Positions 1 to 8,402 of a stretch of DNA of 64,000 nucleotides are shown here, piece after piece. This DNA comes from Pseudofrankia inefficax (lineage in GTDB: Bacteria > Actinomycetota > Actinomycetes > Frankiales > Frankiaceae), in the NCBI RefSeq assembly GCF_000166135.1, contig NC_014666.1, forward strand, positions 5,766,001 to 5,830,000, in the 5' to 3' direction. How positions within the stretch are numbered: the stretch's first letter is position 1; each line of letters begins with the position of its first letter. The translations under genes and the position numbers were made by a program. The notes beneath the pieces were generated by a model. That model was not told where the DNA came from. It was given only the letters and a program-made list of their open reading frames with translations, and searched no databases.

Positions 1-2
1 AC

Positions 3-731
3 CTGCAGGACGACCTGGGCTACTCGGCGCTGCAGACCGGCCTACGGATTCTGATCCTGTCCAGCGCGGCCACGGTCGTCTCCATCGCATCGGGGCGGGC
101 CTCGGCTTTCCTGCCGGTGCGCTGGCTGATCGGCAGCGGCCTTCTCCTGGTCGGCGCCGGGCTGCTGCTGATGTCGGGGCTGTCCGCGGGGAGCGGCTGG
201 ACGCACCTGATCGCGGGGTTCCTCGTCGCCGGGGCCGGCTCCGGCCTGGTGAACCCGCCGCTGGCCTCGACCGCGGTCGGAGTCGTGCACCCGTTCCGGT
301 CGGGCATGGCCTCCGGGGTGAACACCACGTTCCGCCAGGTCGGGATCGCCGTCGGCGTCGCGGCCTACGGCTCGATCTTCACCGCCGTGCTGGCGCACGA
401 CCTCAGCCGGCGTCTCGACGGCGTGCCGGGCCTCGCCGGGCAGGGCGACCGGATCTCCGACGCGGTCCACTCCGGGGCGGCGGGCCAGGTCATCGCCACC
501 GCGCCCGCCGCGGTGCGCGGGGACCTGGTCGAGGCGATCCACGCCAGCTTCGCCGGCGCCCTCAACGACCTGTTCGTCACCGCCGGCATCCTCGCGCTCG
601 CCGGTGGCGTGCTCGCCCTGGTGCTCATCCGGGCGAAGGACTTCGCGGCCGTCGCCCAGCAGGGAGGCCAGCCGGCGGGAGGCGGCGGCCAGCCGCCGGT
701 CCGGCCCGAGGCGGCCGCGTCCGCCTCGTGA
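3..731 (+). CDS. MFS drug exporter, DHA2 type, C-terminal part
   Basis: This is the C-terminal part of a major facilitator transporter; the reading frame is open from the window edge, so the start lies outside. The visible 242 residues contain about five hydrophobic helices, among them the ones around LLLVGAGLLLMSGL and LAGGVLALVLI. The stretch GVVHPFRSGMASGVNTTFRQVGIAVGVA is typical of the region before TM13-14 of 14-helix DHA2 proteins (EmrB/QacA type), which use the proton gradient to expel drugs or metabolites. The tail is hydrophilic, Gly/Pro/Gln-rich and variable. A strong palindromic terminator follows directly. The substrate cannot be read from the sequence. The family call is firm; the role is only general. 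Confidence 0.85.
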   Translation: MQDDLGYSALQTGLRILILSSAATVVSIASGRASAFLPVRWLIGSGLLLVGAGLLLMSGLSAGSGWTHLIAGFLVAGAGSGLVNPPLASTAVGVVHPFRSGMASGVNTTFRQVGIAVGVAAYGSIFTAVLAHDLSRRLDGVPGLAGQGDRISDAVHSGAAGQVIATAPAAVRGDLVEAIHASFAGALNDLFVTAGILALAGGVLALVLIRAKDFAAVAQQGGQPAGGGGQPPVRPEAAASAS

Positions 732-739
732 CCCCGGCT

Positions 740-779
740 CGCTGACGCCGGGCCCGCCCGGGCGGGCCCGGCGTCAGCG
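740..779. terminator. 40-bp perfect palindrome, bidirectional terminator
   Basis: Bases 740-759 are the exact reverse complement of bases 760-779, giving a 20-bp GC-rich stem with almost no loop. It starts 8 bases after the stop of the rightward MFS gene and contains the stop codon (774-776) of the leftward GntR gene. It is therefore placed to end both convergent transcripts. There is no clear T-run, as is common in high-GC actinobacteria. Confidence 0.8.
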
Positions 780-1538
780 GGTGGTGGCGACGGTGGTGCC
801 GGTGGAACGCACGAGGATGCGGATGCGGTCGGCGCGGAACAGGTCGTGGGAGTGCTCGAACGGCTGCCCGTCCTGGTCGCGGGTGGTCCGGTCGAGGGCG
901 AGCAGCGGGGCGCCCACCGCCGAGCGCAGCAGGACGGCCTCCTCGTCACCCGCCAGCACCACCTCGATCTGTTCGAGCGCCTCGCCGGGGCGGATGTCGT
1001 ACTCCTCGGCGAACAGTTCGTAGAGCGATCCCCCCAGCGGCAGGTTGAACAACCCGGGGAAGCGGCGGGCCGGGAAGCAGGCGTTCTCCAGCGAGATCGG
1101 GCCGCCGTCGGCGAGCCGCAGCCGCACGATCCGGGCGACCGGGTCGCCGGGCTCCAGCTCCAGGGCCTTCGCGACGGTCTCGTCGGCCGGCTCCAGCGCC
1201 GCGCTGACGACCTGCGAGCCCGCGGTGAAGCCCTGGGTGCGCAGCAGCTCGGGGACGCCGACGATCCTGGTCAGGTCCCGCTCGACCTTGCGCGGCGCGA
1301 CGAACGTGCCGCCGCCGCGGCCGCGGACCCGCAGGACGACGCCCTCCCGCTCCAGCGACGTGAGCGCCTGGCGCAGGGTCTCCCTGCTCACGCCGAGTGA
1401 CGCGGCGAGGTCCCGCTCGCCGCCGAGGCGTTCACCGGGACGATGGGCGCCGTCCGTCACCAGGTGGCGCAGCCGTCGGCGCACGTCAGCGGCCGTCGGC
1501 CCCAGCGGGGCCCCGGACGGGTCGAAGTCGAGCGCCAT
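774..1538 (-). CDS. GntR/HutC-family transcriptional regulator
   Basis: A DNA-binding regulator of 254 residues. The N-terminal winged helix-turn-helix contains RPGERLGGERDLAASLGVSR and a recognition helix beginning ETLRQALTSLE, then the wing VLRVRGRGGGTFVA. The C-terminal two thirds is a UTRA ligand-binding domain (family HutC), recognisable by ISLENACFPARRFPGL, GSLYELFAEEYDIRPGEA and the final HDLFRADRIRILV. ATG at 1538 is preferred over the upstream alternative because the family begins close to the helix-turn-helix. It lies 134 bases downstream of the SDR gene on the same strand and is the last gene of the kinase/PLP-enzyme operon. It is the obvious candidate to control that operon and the divergent permease-eutBC genes, probably by sensing a pathway metabolite. 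That target assignment is inference. Confidence 0.88.
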   Translation of the reverse strand: MALDFDPSGAPLGPTAADVRRRLRHLVTDGAHRPGERLGGERDLAASLGVSRETLRQALTSLEREGVVLRVRGRGGGTFVAPRKVERDLTRIVGVPELLRTQGFTAGSQVVSAALEPADETVAKALELEPGDPVARIVRLRLADGGPISLENACFPARRFPGLFNLPLGGSLYELFAEEYDIRPGEALEQIEVVLAGDEEAVLLRSAVGAPLLALDRTTRDQDGQPFEHSHDLFRADRIRILVRSTGTTVATTR

Positions 1539-1672
1539 CCGTCCAGTCTGACCGACGGTGACGGGCTGCCGGTCCACGTGGGCCGGCCCACCCGGAATAT
1601 CCGCGAGATCGGCGGCGAGATCGACACGGCCCGGCGGGACGACAGCCGGGGCCGGGGCCGCCGTCGGCGCCG

Positions 1673-2452
1673 TCAGATCTCGTCCAGCGCGGCCGGGGAC
1701 TCGGGCAGGATCTGCCCGCCGTCGACGACGATCGACTGGCCGGTGATGTAGGCGGCCTCGTCGGTGGCGAGGAACAGGGCCGCGTTGCCGATGTCCTCGA
1801 CGTCGCCGAGCCGGCGCATCGGGATGACCGCCTCCGTCGAGCGCAGGTAGTCCTCGCCCTGCTCGCTGAGCCCCTCGGTGAGGATGTTGCCGGGCAGCAC
1901 GGCGTTGACCGTGATCCGGTGCGGCGCCAGCTCGATCGCCGCGGTCCGCATGTAGCCGAGCATCGCGGCCTTGGACGCGCCGTAGTGGGCCCAGCCCGGG
2001 TAGCCGGTGAACGGACCGGTGATCGACGATGTCAGGATCACCCGGCCGTGCCCGGAGGCCTTCAGCGCCGGCAGGAAGGCCTGGACGGTGAGCAGCGCGC
2101 CCTTCACGTTGACGCCGAGCACGAGGTCGATGTCGGCCTCGGTCATGGCGTCGAGCGAGGCGGCGGGGAAGATCCCGGCGTTCGCGCAGACGATGTCGCA
2201 GCCGCCGTGCCGGCCGAGCACCTCCTCGGCCAGCCGGCCGGTGTCCGCCGCCGACGCGACGTCCCCGGCCACGTAGGACACGGTGCCCCCGGCCTTGCCG
2301 AGCTCAGCCGCCGCGGCCTCGGCGACGGCCGGGTCCCGGCCGGTGATCACCACGTTGGCGCCGGCGGCGGCGAACACCCGGGCGATGCCCTTGCCGATCC
2401 CCCGGCTGCCGCCGGTCACGACGACGGTCCGGCCCTCGATGGGCGTGAACAC
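1673..2452 (-). CDS. short-chain dehydrogenase/reductase (SDR, FabG-like)
   Basis: A classical SDR of 259 residues that should use NAD(P)H for an alcohol/carbonyl interconversion. The Rossmann motif TGGSRGIG is at residues 13-20, the NAG motif in CANAGIF, the catalytic Ser in [10 protein letters not shown], and Tyr/Lys in HYGASKAA. The C-terminus [12 protein letters not shown] is typical of the family. GTG at 2452 is chosen because it overlaps the stop of the upstream kinase gene (TAGTG), which implies translational coupling. In this operon it could act on an aldehyde or ketone made by the phospho-lyase, but the substrate is not visible in the sequence. Confidence 0.88.
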   Translation of the reverse strand: MFTPIEGRTVVVTGGSRGIGKGIARVFAAAGANVVITGRDPAVAEAAAAELGKAGGTVSYVAGDVASAADTGRLAEEVLGRHGGCDIVCANAGIFPAASLDAMTEADIDLVLGVNVKGALLTVQAFLPALKASGHGRVILTSSITGPFTGYPGWAHYGASKAAMLGYMRTAAIELAPHRITVNAVLPGNILTEGLSEQGEDYLRSTEAVIPMRRLGDVEDIGNAALFLATDEAAYITGQSIVVDGGQILPESPAALDEI

Positions 2453-3549
2453 TAGGCGATCCCCTCTGGCAGCAGCGTCCCGGACAGGTAGGCCTCCGCG
2501 AGCTCCAGGCTCGCCCGCGCGTGCCCGGTGACGTCGTCGACCGCGTCGGCGTGCGGGTGGGTACCCAGCCAGGCGGTGAGCTGCAGCCGTCGGGCCATGA
2601 GGAAGGTCGCGACCATGGCCAGCTCGTCGGCGGTGAGCGGGACGTGGCGCCGGTAGGCGGCGAGCCACGCGGCGACGAGGTCGGGCATCACCGGGTGATG
2701 CTCGATGAACGACAGCGCGGCGGCCAGGTCGTACAGGTACCAGCCGAAGCCGCAGTCATCGAAGTCGATCACGGTGATGGCGCCGGCGCCATCGACCATG
2801 AGGTTCGCCAGCCGCATGTCGGCGTGGATCAGCCCGTAGCGGTCCGGGCCGGCGCCGAAGGCCGCCACCCGGCTCTCCACGACGACGGCGGCCCGGGTCA
2901 TCAGGTCCCGCTCGGGCGCGGGCGCGCCGTGGCGGGGCGGCAGCGCGTCGCCACCGCCGGCCAGCGCCCAGGCGAGGCCGCTGCGCCAGTCGCCCCAGCG
3001 GGCGTGCGGGCCGATGGTCTCGGCCAGGTCCCACTCGAACCGGTCGAAGCCGGCCGGTCGGGCCCAGCGGCGGGCGTGCAGCTGCATCCGGCCGGCGATC
3101 TCGCCCAGCGTGCCGAACGCGGCGACGAGGCCGGCGGTGTCCCCCGGTTCGGGCGGGTAGCCGTCGACCCAGTCGAACAGCACCGCCTGCCGGTCGCCGA
3201 CGCCCGGCGGCGTGAGGGTCGTGACGGCCTCCCCCGCGCGGTTCGGGACCACCGGCGGGGTGAGCACGACCCCCTCGGCACGCAGCGCCGCGACCCAGGC
3301 CAGCTCGCCCTCGATCTCGGCCAGCGTGTGGTACCCGGGCCGGTTCAGCCGCAGCGCGTAGCGACGGCCGGTACCCGGGTCGTCGACGCGGTAGGTGGCG
3401 TTCTCGGAGAGGTTCAGCAACGCCACCTCGGCGGACCCGAGGTCGTAGGCCGCGAGGATCTCCGGGAGCAGCGCGTCGAGCGCGCGCAGGTCGCCGGTCA
3501 CGACGTCGGCGGCTCCGGCGCCGCTGGCCGCCGGGCCGGTCGCGGTCAC
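2452..3549 (-). CDS. APH-fold kinase (aminoalcohol or hydroxy-amino acid kinase-like)
   Basis: A protein kinase-like phosphotransferase of the APH/choline-ethanolamine-kinase superfamily, 365 residues. The catalytic loop is [14 protein letters not shown], with the Asp base and the following Asn; the metal-binding motif is [17 protein letters not shown]. The N-lobe has [12 protein letters not shown], with the nucleotide-binding region upstream. The start GTG at 3549 overlaps the stop of the PLP enzyme by 4 bases (GTGA). Kinases of this fold paired with class III PLP enzymes are known to phosphorylate hydroxylysine, ethanolamine or 1-amino-2-propanol before PLP-dependent elimination. The eut genes next door make ethanolamine or a related amino alcohol the leading guess. 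An antibiotic phosphotransferase role is less likely in this context. Confidence 0.8.
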   Translation of the reverse strand: MTATGPAASGAGAADVVTGDLRALDALLPEILAAYDLGSAEVALLNLSENATYRVDDPGTGRRYALRLNRPGYHTLAEIEGELAWVAALRAEGVVLTPPVVPNRAGEAVTTLTPPGVGDRQAVLFDWVDGYPPEPGDTAGLVAAFGTLGEIAGRMQLHARRWARPAGFDRFEWDLAETIGPHARWGDWRSGLAWALAGGGDALPPRHGAPAPERDLMTRAAVVVESRVAAFGAGPDRYGLIHADMRLANLMVDGAGAITVIDFDDCGFGWYLYDLAAALSFIEHHPVMPDLVAAWLAAYRRHVPLTADELAMVATFLMARRLQLTAWLGTHPHADAVDDVTGHARASLELAEAYLSGTLLPEGIA

Positions 3550-4922
3550 CGGGCACCCGGCCACGGGCGGGCGCCGTCCAGCGGGGCCGGCCGGGCGTCC
3601 GCGTCGGAGCGGTCGGGGGCGAGCGCGACACCGGAGCGGGCGTCCGCGGCGGCGAGCCGGATGGCGGTGGCGGTGCGGTCGAGCAGGTCGGCGGCCAGCT
3701 CGTCGGTCACCAGCAGGCCTGGCTTGTACTGGAGCACCCGTGGGTCCAGCGCGGAGAACATCGCCCAGACCCCGTGCTCGTAGAGGCGGCGGGAGACGAA
3801 CCGGGCGCCCTGCGGGTGGTCGAACCGCAGGCCGATGACCAGGCCGTCCTGGCGGATCTCGACCAGCCAGTCGGGGTCGTCCTTGGCGATCTGGGTGAGG
3901 CCCTCGGTGAAGGTCGTGATCAGGGTGTCGACCCGCTCCAGGGTGGCGGGGCGCTGGGTGATCTCCAGGGTGCGCAGCCCGACCACGCAGCCGAGATCCG
4001 AGCCGCCGCAGGTCGAGATGTGCGCGAAGCCGTCCTCCTCCAGCCAGCCGGCGGCGGCCGGGCCGAGGATGGTCGCCGAGATCGGGTAGATGCCGCCGGA
4101 CAGCCCCTTGCCCGTCACCAGGATGTCCGGGGTGACGCCGTGCTTGGTGATGCACCACAGCGCACCGGTGCGCCCAAGACCGGACTGCACCTCGTCGGCG
4201 ATGTAGAGGGTGCCGGCGGCGGCGCACATCTTCGCGACCTCGGCGAGGTAGCCGGGCTCGGGCATCACGAAGCCGGAGGTCGCCGGGATCGTCTCCAGCA
4301 GCACGGCGGCGACGTCGTGGCCGGCCAGCGCGGCGGCCATCGCGTCGAGGTCGTTGAACGGGACGCGCAGGAACTCGTCCGGCCGGGTGGCCAGGAACCG
4401 CTCGGCGTAGCGCTCGTTGCCGGCCGCGACCGCGAGGCCGGTGTGACCGTGGAACGCGCCGACGGCCGAGATGACCTTGCGGCGGCCGGTGGCGTAGCGG
4501 GCGGACTTCAGGGCGAGGTCGACGGCCTCGCCGCCGCCCACGCCGAACACGACCTTGCCGTCGGGGATCGGCCCCGAGGTGACCAGCTCCTCGGCCAGCG
4601 CCGCGCGGCCGAGGGCCGCGAAGTGATGGTTGCCGATGTCGAGGTGCTGGAGGGCTGCCGTGAGCGTCGCGACGAGCTCCGGGTTGCGATGCCCCAGGTT
4701 GTAGGTGCCGCCGTTGAGGTGCACGTCGACGAGCGTGTTCCCGGCGAGGTCGTGCAGCAGGTAGCCCTCGCGCTCGCCGATCACCAGCGGGGTGCCGGCG
4801 TCGGTCCAGAACCTGGTCTTGCCGGGGTTCCAGTAACGCTCGCTCGCCGCGAGCACGTCGGCCTTCGGCGTCGCCAGCAGCCGGTCGACCAGGTCGTCTC
4901 TCGGAACATCAGGGATGGCCAC
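3546..4922 (-). CDS. class III PLP enzyme, probable amino-alcohol phosphate phospho-lyase
   Basis: A class III aminotransferase-fold enzyme of 458 residues. The Schiff-base lysine lies in [14 protein letters not shown], the cofactor Asp in [14 protein letters not shown], and the ring-stacking region in [10 protein letters not shown]. The family contains true transaminases and also phospho-lyases (ETNPPL/PHYKPL; the Arthrobacter protein A1RDF1 is a described O-phosphoethanolamine phospho-lyase). Direct coupling to an APH-fold kinase and the divergent ethanolamine permease/ammonia-lyase genes favour a phospho-lyase that releases acetaldehyde, ammonia and phosphate. GTG at 4922 is chosen because the family homology begins there; the longer open frame upstream runs into the promoter region. 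A simple omega-transaminase remains possible. Confidence 0.8.
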   Translation of the reverse strand: MAIPDVPRDDLVDRLLATPKADVLAASERYWNPGKTRFWTDAGTPLVIGEREGYLLHDLAGNTLVDVHLNGGTYNLGHRNPELVATLTAALQHLDIGNHHFAALGRAALAEELVTSGPIPDGKVVFGVGGGEAVDLALKSARYATGRRKVISAVGAFHGHTGLAVAAGNERYAERFLATRPDEFLRVPFNDLDAMAAALAGHDVAAVLLETIPATSGFVMPEPGYLAEVAKMCAAAGTLYIADEVQSGLGRTGALWCITKHGVTPDILVTGKGLSGGIYPISATILGPAAAGWLEEDGFAHISTCGGSDLGCVVGLRTLEITQRPATLERVDTLITTFTEGLTQIAKDDPDWLVEIRQDGLVIGLRFDHPQGARFVSRRLYEHGVWAMFSALDPRVLQYKPGLLVTDELAADLLDRTATAIRLAAADARSGVALAPDRSDADARPAPLDGARPWPGAR

Positions 4923-5116
4923 GGCACGACCGTAGCGTGGGCCGCGAGTCTGGTCTGGTAAAGGTACGTACCGTTTGTGTTTCGGCCACGTTGTGGCCTG
5001 TTTCCGCATGTGAAATGGTCTGACCCCACCTTGTGGCCGGGTAGCCGGAGGGGCCACGATCGCCCGAACACGCGCCAGCCGCCCGAGCGGCGGCGCACAG
5101 CGGGAGGTAGCCACAG
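4923..5116. promoter_or_regulatory. divergent control region with three short palindromes
   Basis: This 194-bp gap separates the leftward PLP-enzyme operon from the rightward permease. It holds the perfect palindrome GGTACGTACC (4963-4972, nearly extended by AAA/TTT on the flanks), the inverted repeat GGCCACgttGTGGCC (4984-4998) and GGTCtGACC (5017-5025). The last resembles the GGTC/GACC half-sites known for HutC-type GntR regulators. The permease ribosome binding site GGGAGG is at 5102-5107. The GntR protein encoded at the end of the left operon is the likely ligand of one or more of these sites. Confidence 0.55.
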
Positions 5117-6745
5117 GTGAGCGTTCAGAGCGAGGCCGCGCCTCCGGTAACGGCCGACACCGCCCAGGTGCAGCGGCTGAGGCCGGGGGCCGTCGGCCTT
5201 CTGGGAGTCCTGTTCATGGTGCTGGCGAACGCCGCACCGATCACAGCCATGACCGGCAACCTGCCGATCGTCGTCGGTTACGGCAACGGCACCCACGGAC
5301 CGGCGTCGTTCCTCGTCGCGACGATCGTGCTGACGATCTTCTCCGTCGGCTACGTCGCGATGGCGAAGCACATCACCGCCACCGGCGCGTTTTACGGCTT
5401 CATCTCCCACGGCCTCGGCCAGGCGGTCGGCATGGCGTCCGGCTTCCTGGCGACCATGGCCTACGTCGTGTTCGAGGCGTCGCTGGTCGGCATCTTCGCG
5501 TCGTTCGCGAAGACGACGATGGTGACGGTGTTCCACACCGGGTCGATCTCCTGGATCTGGTACGCCCTGATCGCGGTCGCCGTCGCCGCGGCGCTCGGCT
5601 ACTTCAACGTCTCGATCTCCGGCAAGGTCCTCGGGGTCTTCCTCAGCATCGAGGTCCTGTTGCTGCTGGCGATGAGCTTCGGGGTGCTGTTCACCGGTGG
5701 CGGACCGGACGGCCTGATGGCCGGCTCGATCAACCCGGTCGGCGCCTTCCAGGCCGGGCCGAGCAGCAAGGACGTCACGATGGTGGCCGGCCTCGGCCTG
5801 TTCTTCGCGTTCTGGTCGTGGGTCGGTTTCGAAACCACCGCCGTCTACGGCGAGGAGTCGAAGAACCCGAAGAAGATCGTCCCCCGGGCGACCCTGATCG
5901 CCGTCATCGGCCTCGGTGTGCTGTACACGTTCGTCTCGTGGATGGCGGTCGCCTACGCGGGCAGGACCGGCGCGGTCGACGTCTCCCAGAAGGACGCGTT
6001 CTCGCTGTTCTACGCGCCGACCAAGGACATGCTCGGCGGCTTCTTCCTGGACGTCTACAAGGTCATGACCTGCACCGGGTCGTTCGCCTGCGCCCTGGCG
6101 TTCCACAACGCCGCCTCCCGGTACCTGTACGCGATCGGCCGTGAGGGCCTGTCCGACGGGCTCGGCAAGACGCTCGGCGCCTCGCACAAGAAGCACGGCT
6201 CGCCGCACGTCTCCTCGCTCGTCCAGTCCGTGATCACGCTGGCCATCGTCCTGCTGTTCTTCTGGCTGCAGAAGCCGACCGACTCCGCCCCGGACGTCGC
6301 CTACACCCAGCTCTACGGCCTGATGGCGATCCTCGGCACGATGGCGATCCTGATCGTGCAGTCGATCTCGTCGATAGCCGTCGTCGGCTACTTCCATGTC
6401 CGCAAGATGCATCCGGAGACGGCCCGCTGGTACCGGACGCTGCTGCCACCGATCCTGGGCGCGGCAGGCATGGTCTACGTCGTCTACCTGCTGTTCCAGA
6501 ACCTGAAGTTCGCCGCCGGCGCCGCGTCGGGCAGCCCGGTGTTCAAGGCGACGCCGTGGATCGTGATCGGCTTCTTCGTCCTGGGCCTGGCGGTCGCGAT
6601 CGGCATCCGGCTGGCGAATCCGGCCAAGTACGCGACCATCGGCCGGATCGTGATGGAGGAGAGCCACGAACGGTCGCTCGAGGAGGCCGCCGTGGCCCCC
6701 GCGGGCGCCATCCCCGCCCAGCCCACCGGCGAGGCGACCGCCTAG
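5117..6745 (+). CDS. APC-superfamily permease, probable ethanolamine/amino acid transporter
   Basis: An integral membrane permease of 542 residues with about 12-13 hydrophobic helices. The N-terminal half carries the APC features LGVLFMVLANAAPITAM and GTHGPASFLVAT; a later helix has WSWVGFETTAVYGEESKNPKK, the typical TM6 region of amino acid-polyamine-organocation transporters. A GTG start with GGGAGG at a good distance is used. It stands directly upstream of eutB and eutC on the same strand, as ethanolamine permeases do in proteobacterial and actinobacterial eut loci. Ethanolamine uptake is therefore the best guess. The C-terminal 40 residues are a charged, Ala/Pro-rich cytoplasmic tail. Confidence 0.85.
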   Translation: MSVQSEAAPPVTADTAQVQRLRPGAVGLLGVLFMVLANAAPITAMTGNLPIVVGYGNGTHGPASFLVATIVLTIFSVGYVAMAKHITATGAFYGFISHGLGQAVGMASGFLATMAYVVFEASLVGIFASFAKTTMVTVFHTGSISWIWYALIAVAVAAALGYFNVSISGKVLGVFLSIEVLLLLAMSFGVLFTGGGPDGLMAGSINPVGAFQAGPSSKDVTMVAGLGLFFAFWSWVGFETTAVYGEESKNPKKIVPRATLIAVIGLGVLYTFVSWMAVAYAGRTGAVDVSQKDAFSLFYAPTKDMLGGFFLDVYKVMTCTGSFACALAFHNAASRYLYAIGREGLSDGLGKTLGASHKKHGSPHVSSLVQSVITLAIVLLFFWLQKPTDSAPDVAYTQLYGLMAILGTMAILIVQSISSIAVVGYFHVRKMHPETARWYRTLLPPILGAAGMVYVVYLLFQNLKFAAGAASGSPVFKATPWIVIGFFVLGLAVAIGIRLANPAKYATIGRIVMEESHERSLEEAAVAPAGAIPAQPTGEATA

Positions 6746-6844
6746 CCCGTTCGGCCGGCCCGGCGCCCGCCCTATCCCGCGGCGGTCGCCGGGCCGGACC
6801 GGCAAGCTGGTAGACGGACCGGCCGTGGCGCCGACTGTCGGAGC

Positions 6845-6921
6845 TTGATCGCCGTTTCGGCCCTCCAGTGGTTGTCAGCCGGTCCCGGCTACGACCATCG
6901 GAGGGCCGAAACGACGATCAA
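6845..6921. repeat. dispersed hairpin repeat, copy 1
   Basis: Outer arms TTGATCGCCGTTTCGGCCCTCC (first 20: TTGATCGCCGTTTCGGCCCT) at 6845-6866 and its complement at 6900-6921 pair with one mismatch. An inner stem (AGCCGG/CCGGCT) closes a short loop, so the whole 77 bp can fold as one long hairpin. It sits between the permease stop and eutB, 29 bases before the eutB start. Related copies are at 9392-9469, 20913-20989 and 33140-33217. Confidence 0.85.
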
Positions 6922-6950
6922 CACGAGGAGACCTACCGAGGGGAGCGGCC

Positions 6951-8402
6951 GTGGCGTTCCGGGCGACGGTGCGGGGCACCGGGTACGTCTTTCCCGACCT
7001 CGCGGCACTGCTGGCGAGGGCGAACGAGGAGAAGTCCGGCGACCAGCTCGCCGGCCTCGCGGCGAGCACCGCCACCGAGCGGGTCGCGGCGAAGCTCGCG
7101 CTCGCGGACGTCCGGCTGGCCGACATCCTCGCCACCCCGCTGATCGAGGACGCCGTCACCGAGCTGATCCTGACGTCGCACGATGCCGCGACCTTCACGG
7201 GCTCGGGGCTCGCGAGCCTCACGGTCGGGGAGTTCCGGGAGCTGATCCTCTCCCCCGGGTTCCCGGTGCTCTGGGCCGAGCGCGGGCTCGCGAACGCGGT
7301 CACCCCGGAGATGGCCGCGGCCGTCGCGAAACTGATGAGCGACAAGGATCTGATCACCGGGGCGAAACCGCTGCGGACCATCACGCGTTGCCGCAACACC
7401 ATGGGCGAGGCCGGAGTCCTCGGCGTCCGGGTCCAGCCGAACCACCCGACCGACGACGTGGAGGGCATTCTTCTCTCCGCCCTCGACGGAATTCTCTACG
7501 GCTGCGGCGACGCCGTTCTCGGGGTGAACCCGGTCACGGAGTCGGTCGCCGGGGTGGGCGCCGTCCTGCACGGCCTGCAGGGGCTCATCCGCCGGTTGTC
7601 CCTGCCGACTCAGACCTGCGTGCTGGCGCACATCACCACCCAGCTCGCGGCACTCGCGGCGGGCGCTCCGGTCGACCTGCTGTTCCAGTCGATCGCCGGG
7701 ACGGAGGCCGCGAACCGGTCGTTCGGCATCAGCCTGGACATGCTGGCCGAGGGCCGCGCGGCGGTGCTCGGGCATCACCGGGCCCGGCCCGGTGAGTTCA
7801 TCGGCGAGAACGTCATGTACTTCGAGACCGGCCAGGGCTCGGCGTTGTCGGCGGACGCGCACGGCGGCCTCGACCAGCTGACCGTCGAGGCCCGGGCCCA
7901 CGGCGTCGCCCGCGTCTACGAGCCGTTCCTGGTGAACTCGGTGGTCGGGTTCATCGGGCCGGAGTACCTCGCCGACGCCCGGCAGATCACCCGGGCCGGC
8001 CTGGAGGACCATTTCGTCGGCAAGCTGCTCGGCCTGCCGATGGGGATCGACGTCTGTTACACCAACCACGTCGACGCGGACCAGAACACCAACGACGACC
8101 TGCTGGTGCTGCTCGTGGCCGCCGGCTGCAACTTCGTCATGGGTGTTCCGGGGGCGGACGACGTGATGCTCAGCTACCAGTCGACCAGCTATCACGACGC
8201 CGCGGGAATGCGCGATCTGTTCGGCCTCTCGCCCACGCCCGAATACGGCGCCTGGCTGGAGGAGCGCGGTCTGCTGCGCGCGGGCCACCTCGCGGACCCC
8301 GGTCCCGACGTCGCCGCCGGGCTGTTGGCCGGACTGGACGAGGCGGTCGCGGCGGTCCCCTCGGCCCCGTCCGTGCGCGCCGCGCTGACGAGCGGCCAGT
8401 GA
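6951..8402 (+). CDS. eutB: ethanolamine ammonia-lyase, large subunit
   Basis: The catalytic TIM-barrel subunit of adenosylcobalamin-dependent ethanolamine ammonia-lyase, which converts ethanolamine to acetaldehyde and ammonia. The 483 residues match the family along the whole length: KLMSDKDLITGAKPL near residue 125, RCRNTMGEAGVLGVRVQPNHPTDD, GDAVLGVNPVTESV, CVLAHITTQ, YFETGQGSALSADAH, and CYTNHVDADQNTNDDLLVLL with NFVMGVPGADDVML. The family is usually about 450-465 residues; the extra length is a C-terminal Ala-rich tail. GTG at 6951 is preceded by GAGGGGAG. The eutC start overlaps its stop by 4 bases. No microcompartment shell genes are visible, so this is the simple cytosolic type. Confidence 0.96.
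   Translation: MAFRATVRGTGYVFPDLAALLARANEEKSGDQLAGLAASTATERVAAKLALADVRLADILATPLIEDAVTELILTSHDAATFTGSGLASLTVGEFRELILSPGFPVLWAERGLANAVTPEMAAAVAKLMSDKDLITGAKPLRTITRCRNTMGEAGVLGVRVQPNHPTDDVEGILLSALDGILYGCGDAVLGVNPVTESVAGVGAVLHGLQGLIRRLSLPTQTCVLAHITTQLAALAAGAPVDLLFQSIAGTEAANRSFGISLDMLAEGRAAVLGHHRARPGEFIGENVMYFETGQGSALSADAHGGLDQLTVEARAHGVARVYEPFLVNSVVGFIGPEYLADARQITRAGLEDHFVGKLLGLPMGIDVCYTNHVDADQNTNDDLLVLLVAAGCNFVMGVPGADDVMLSYQSTSYHDAAGMRDLFGLSPTPEYGAWLEERGLLRAGHLADPGPDVAAGLLAGLDEAVAAVPSAPSVRAALTSGQ

Noticed and set aside
4781-6805. Long leftward open frame across the permease gene and divergent promoter region
   Set aside because: It is antisense to the permease and carries no domain; the PLP-enzyme reading frame and start at 4922 explain the leftward gene.
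6746-6950. Cobalamin riboswitch ahead of eutB
   Set aside because: The gap is only about 205 bp, is filled largely by the dispersed hairpin repeat, and shows no B12-box-like sequence.
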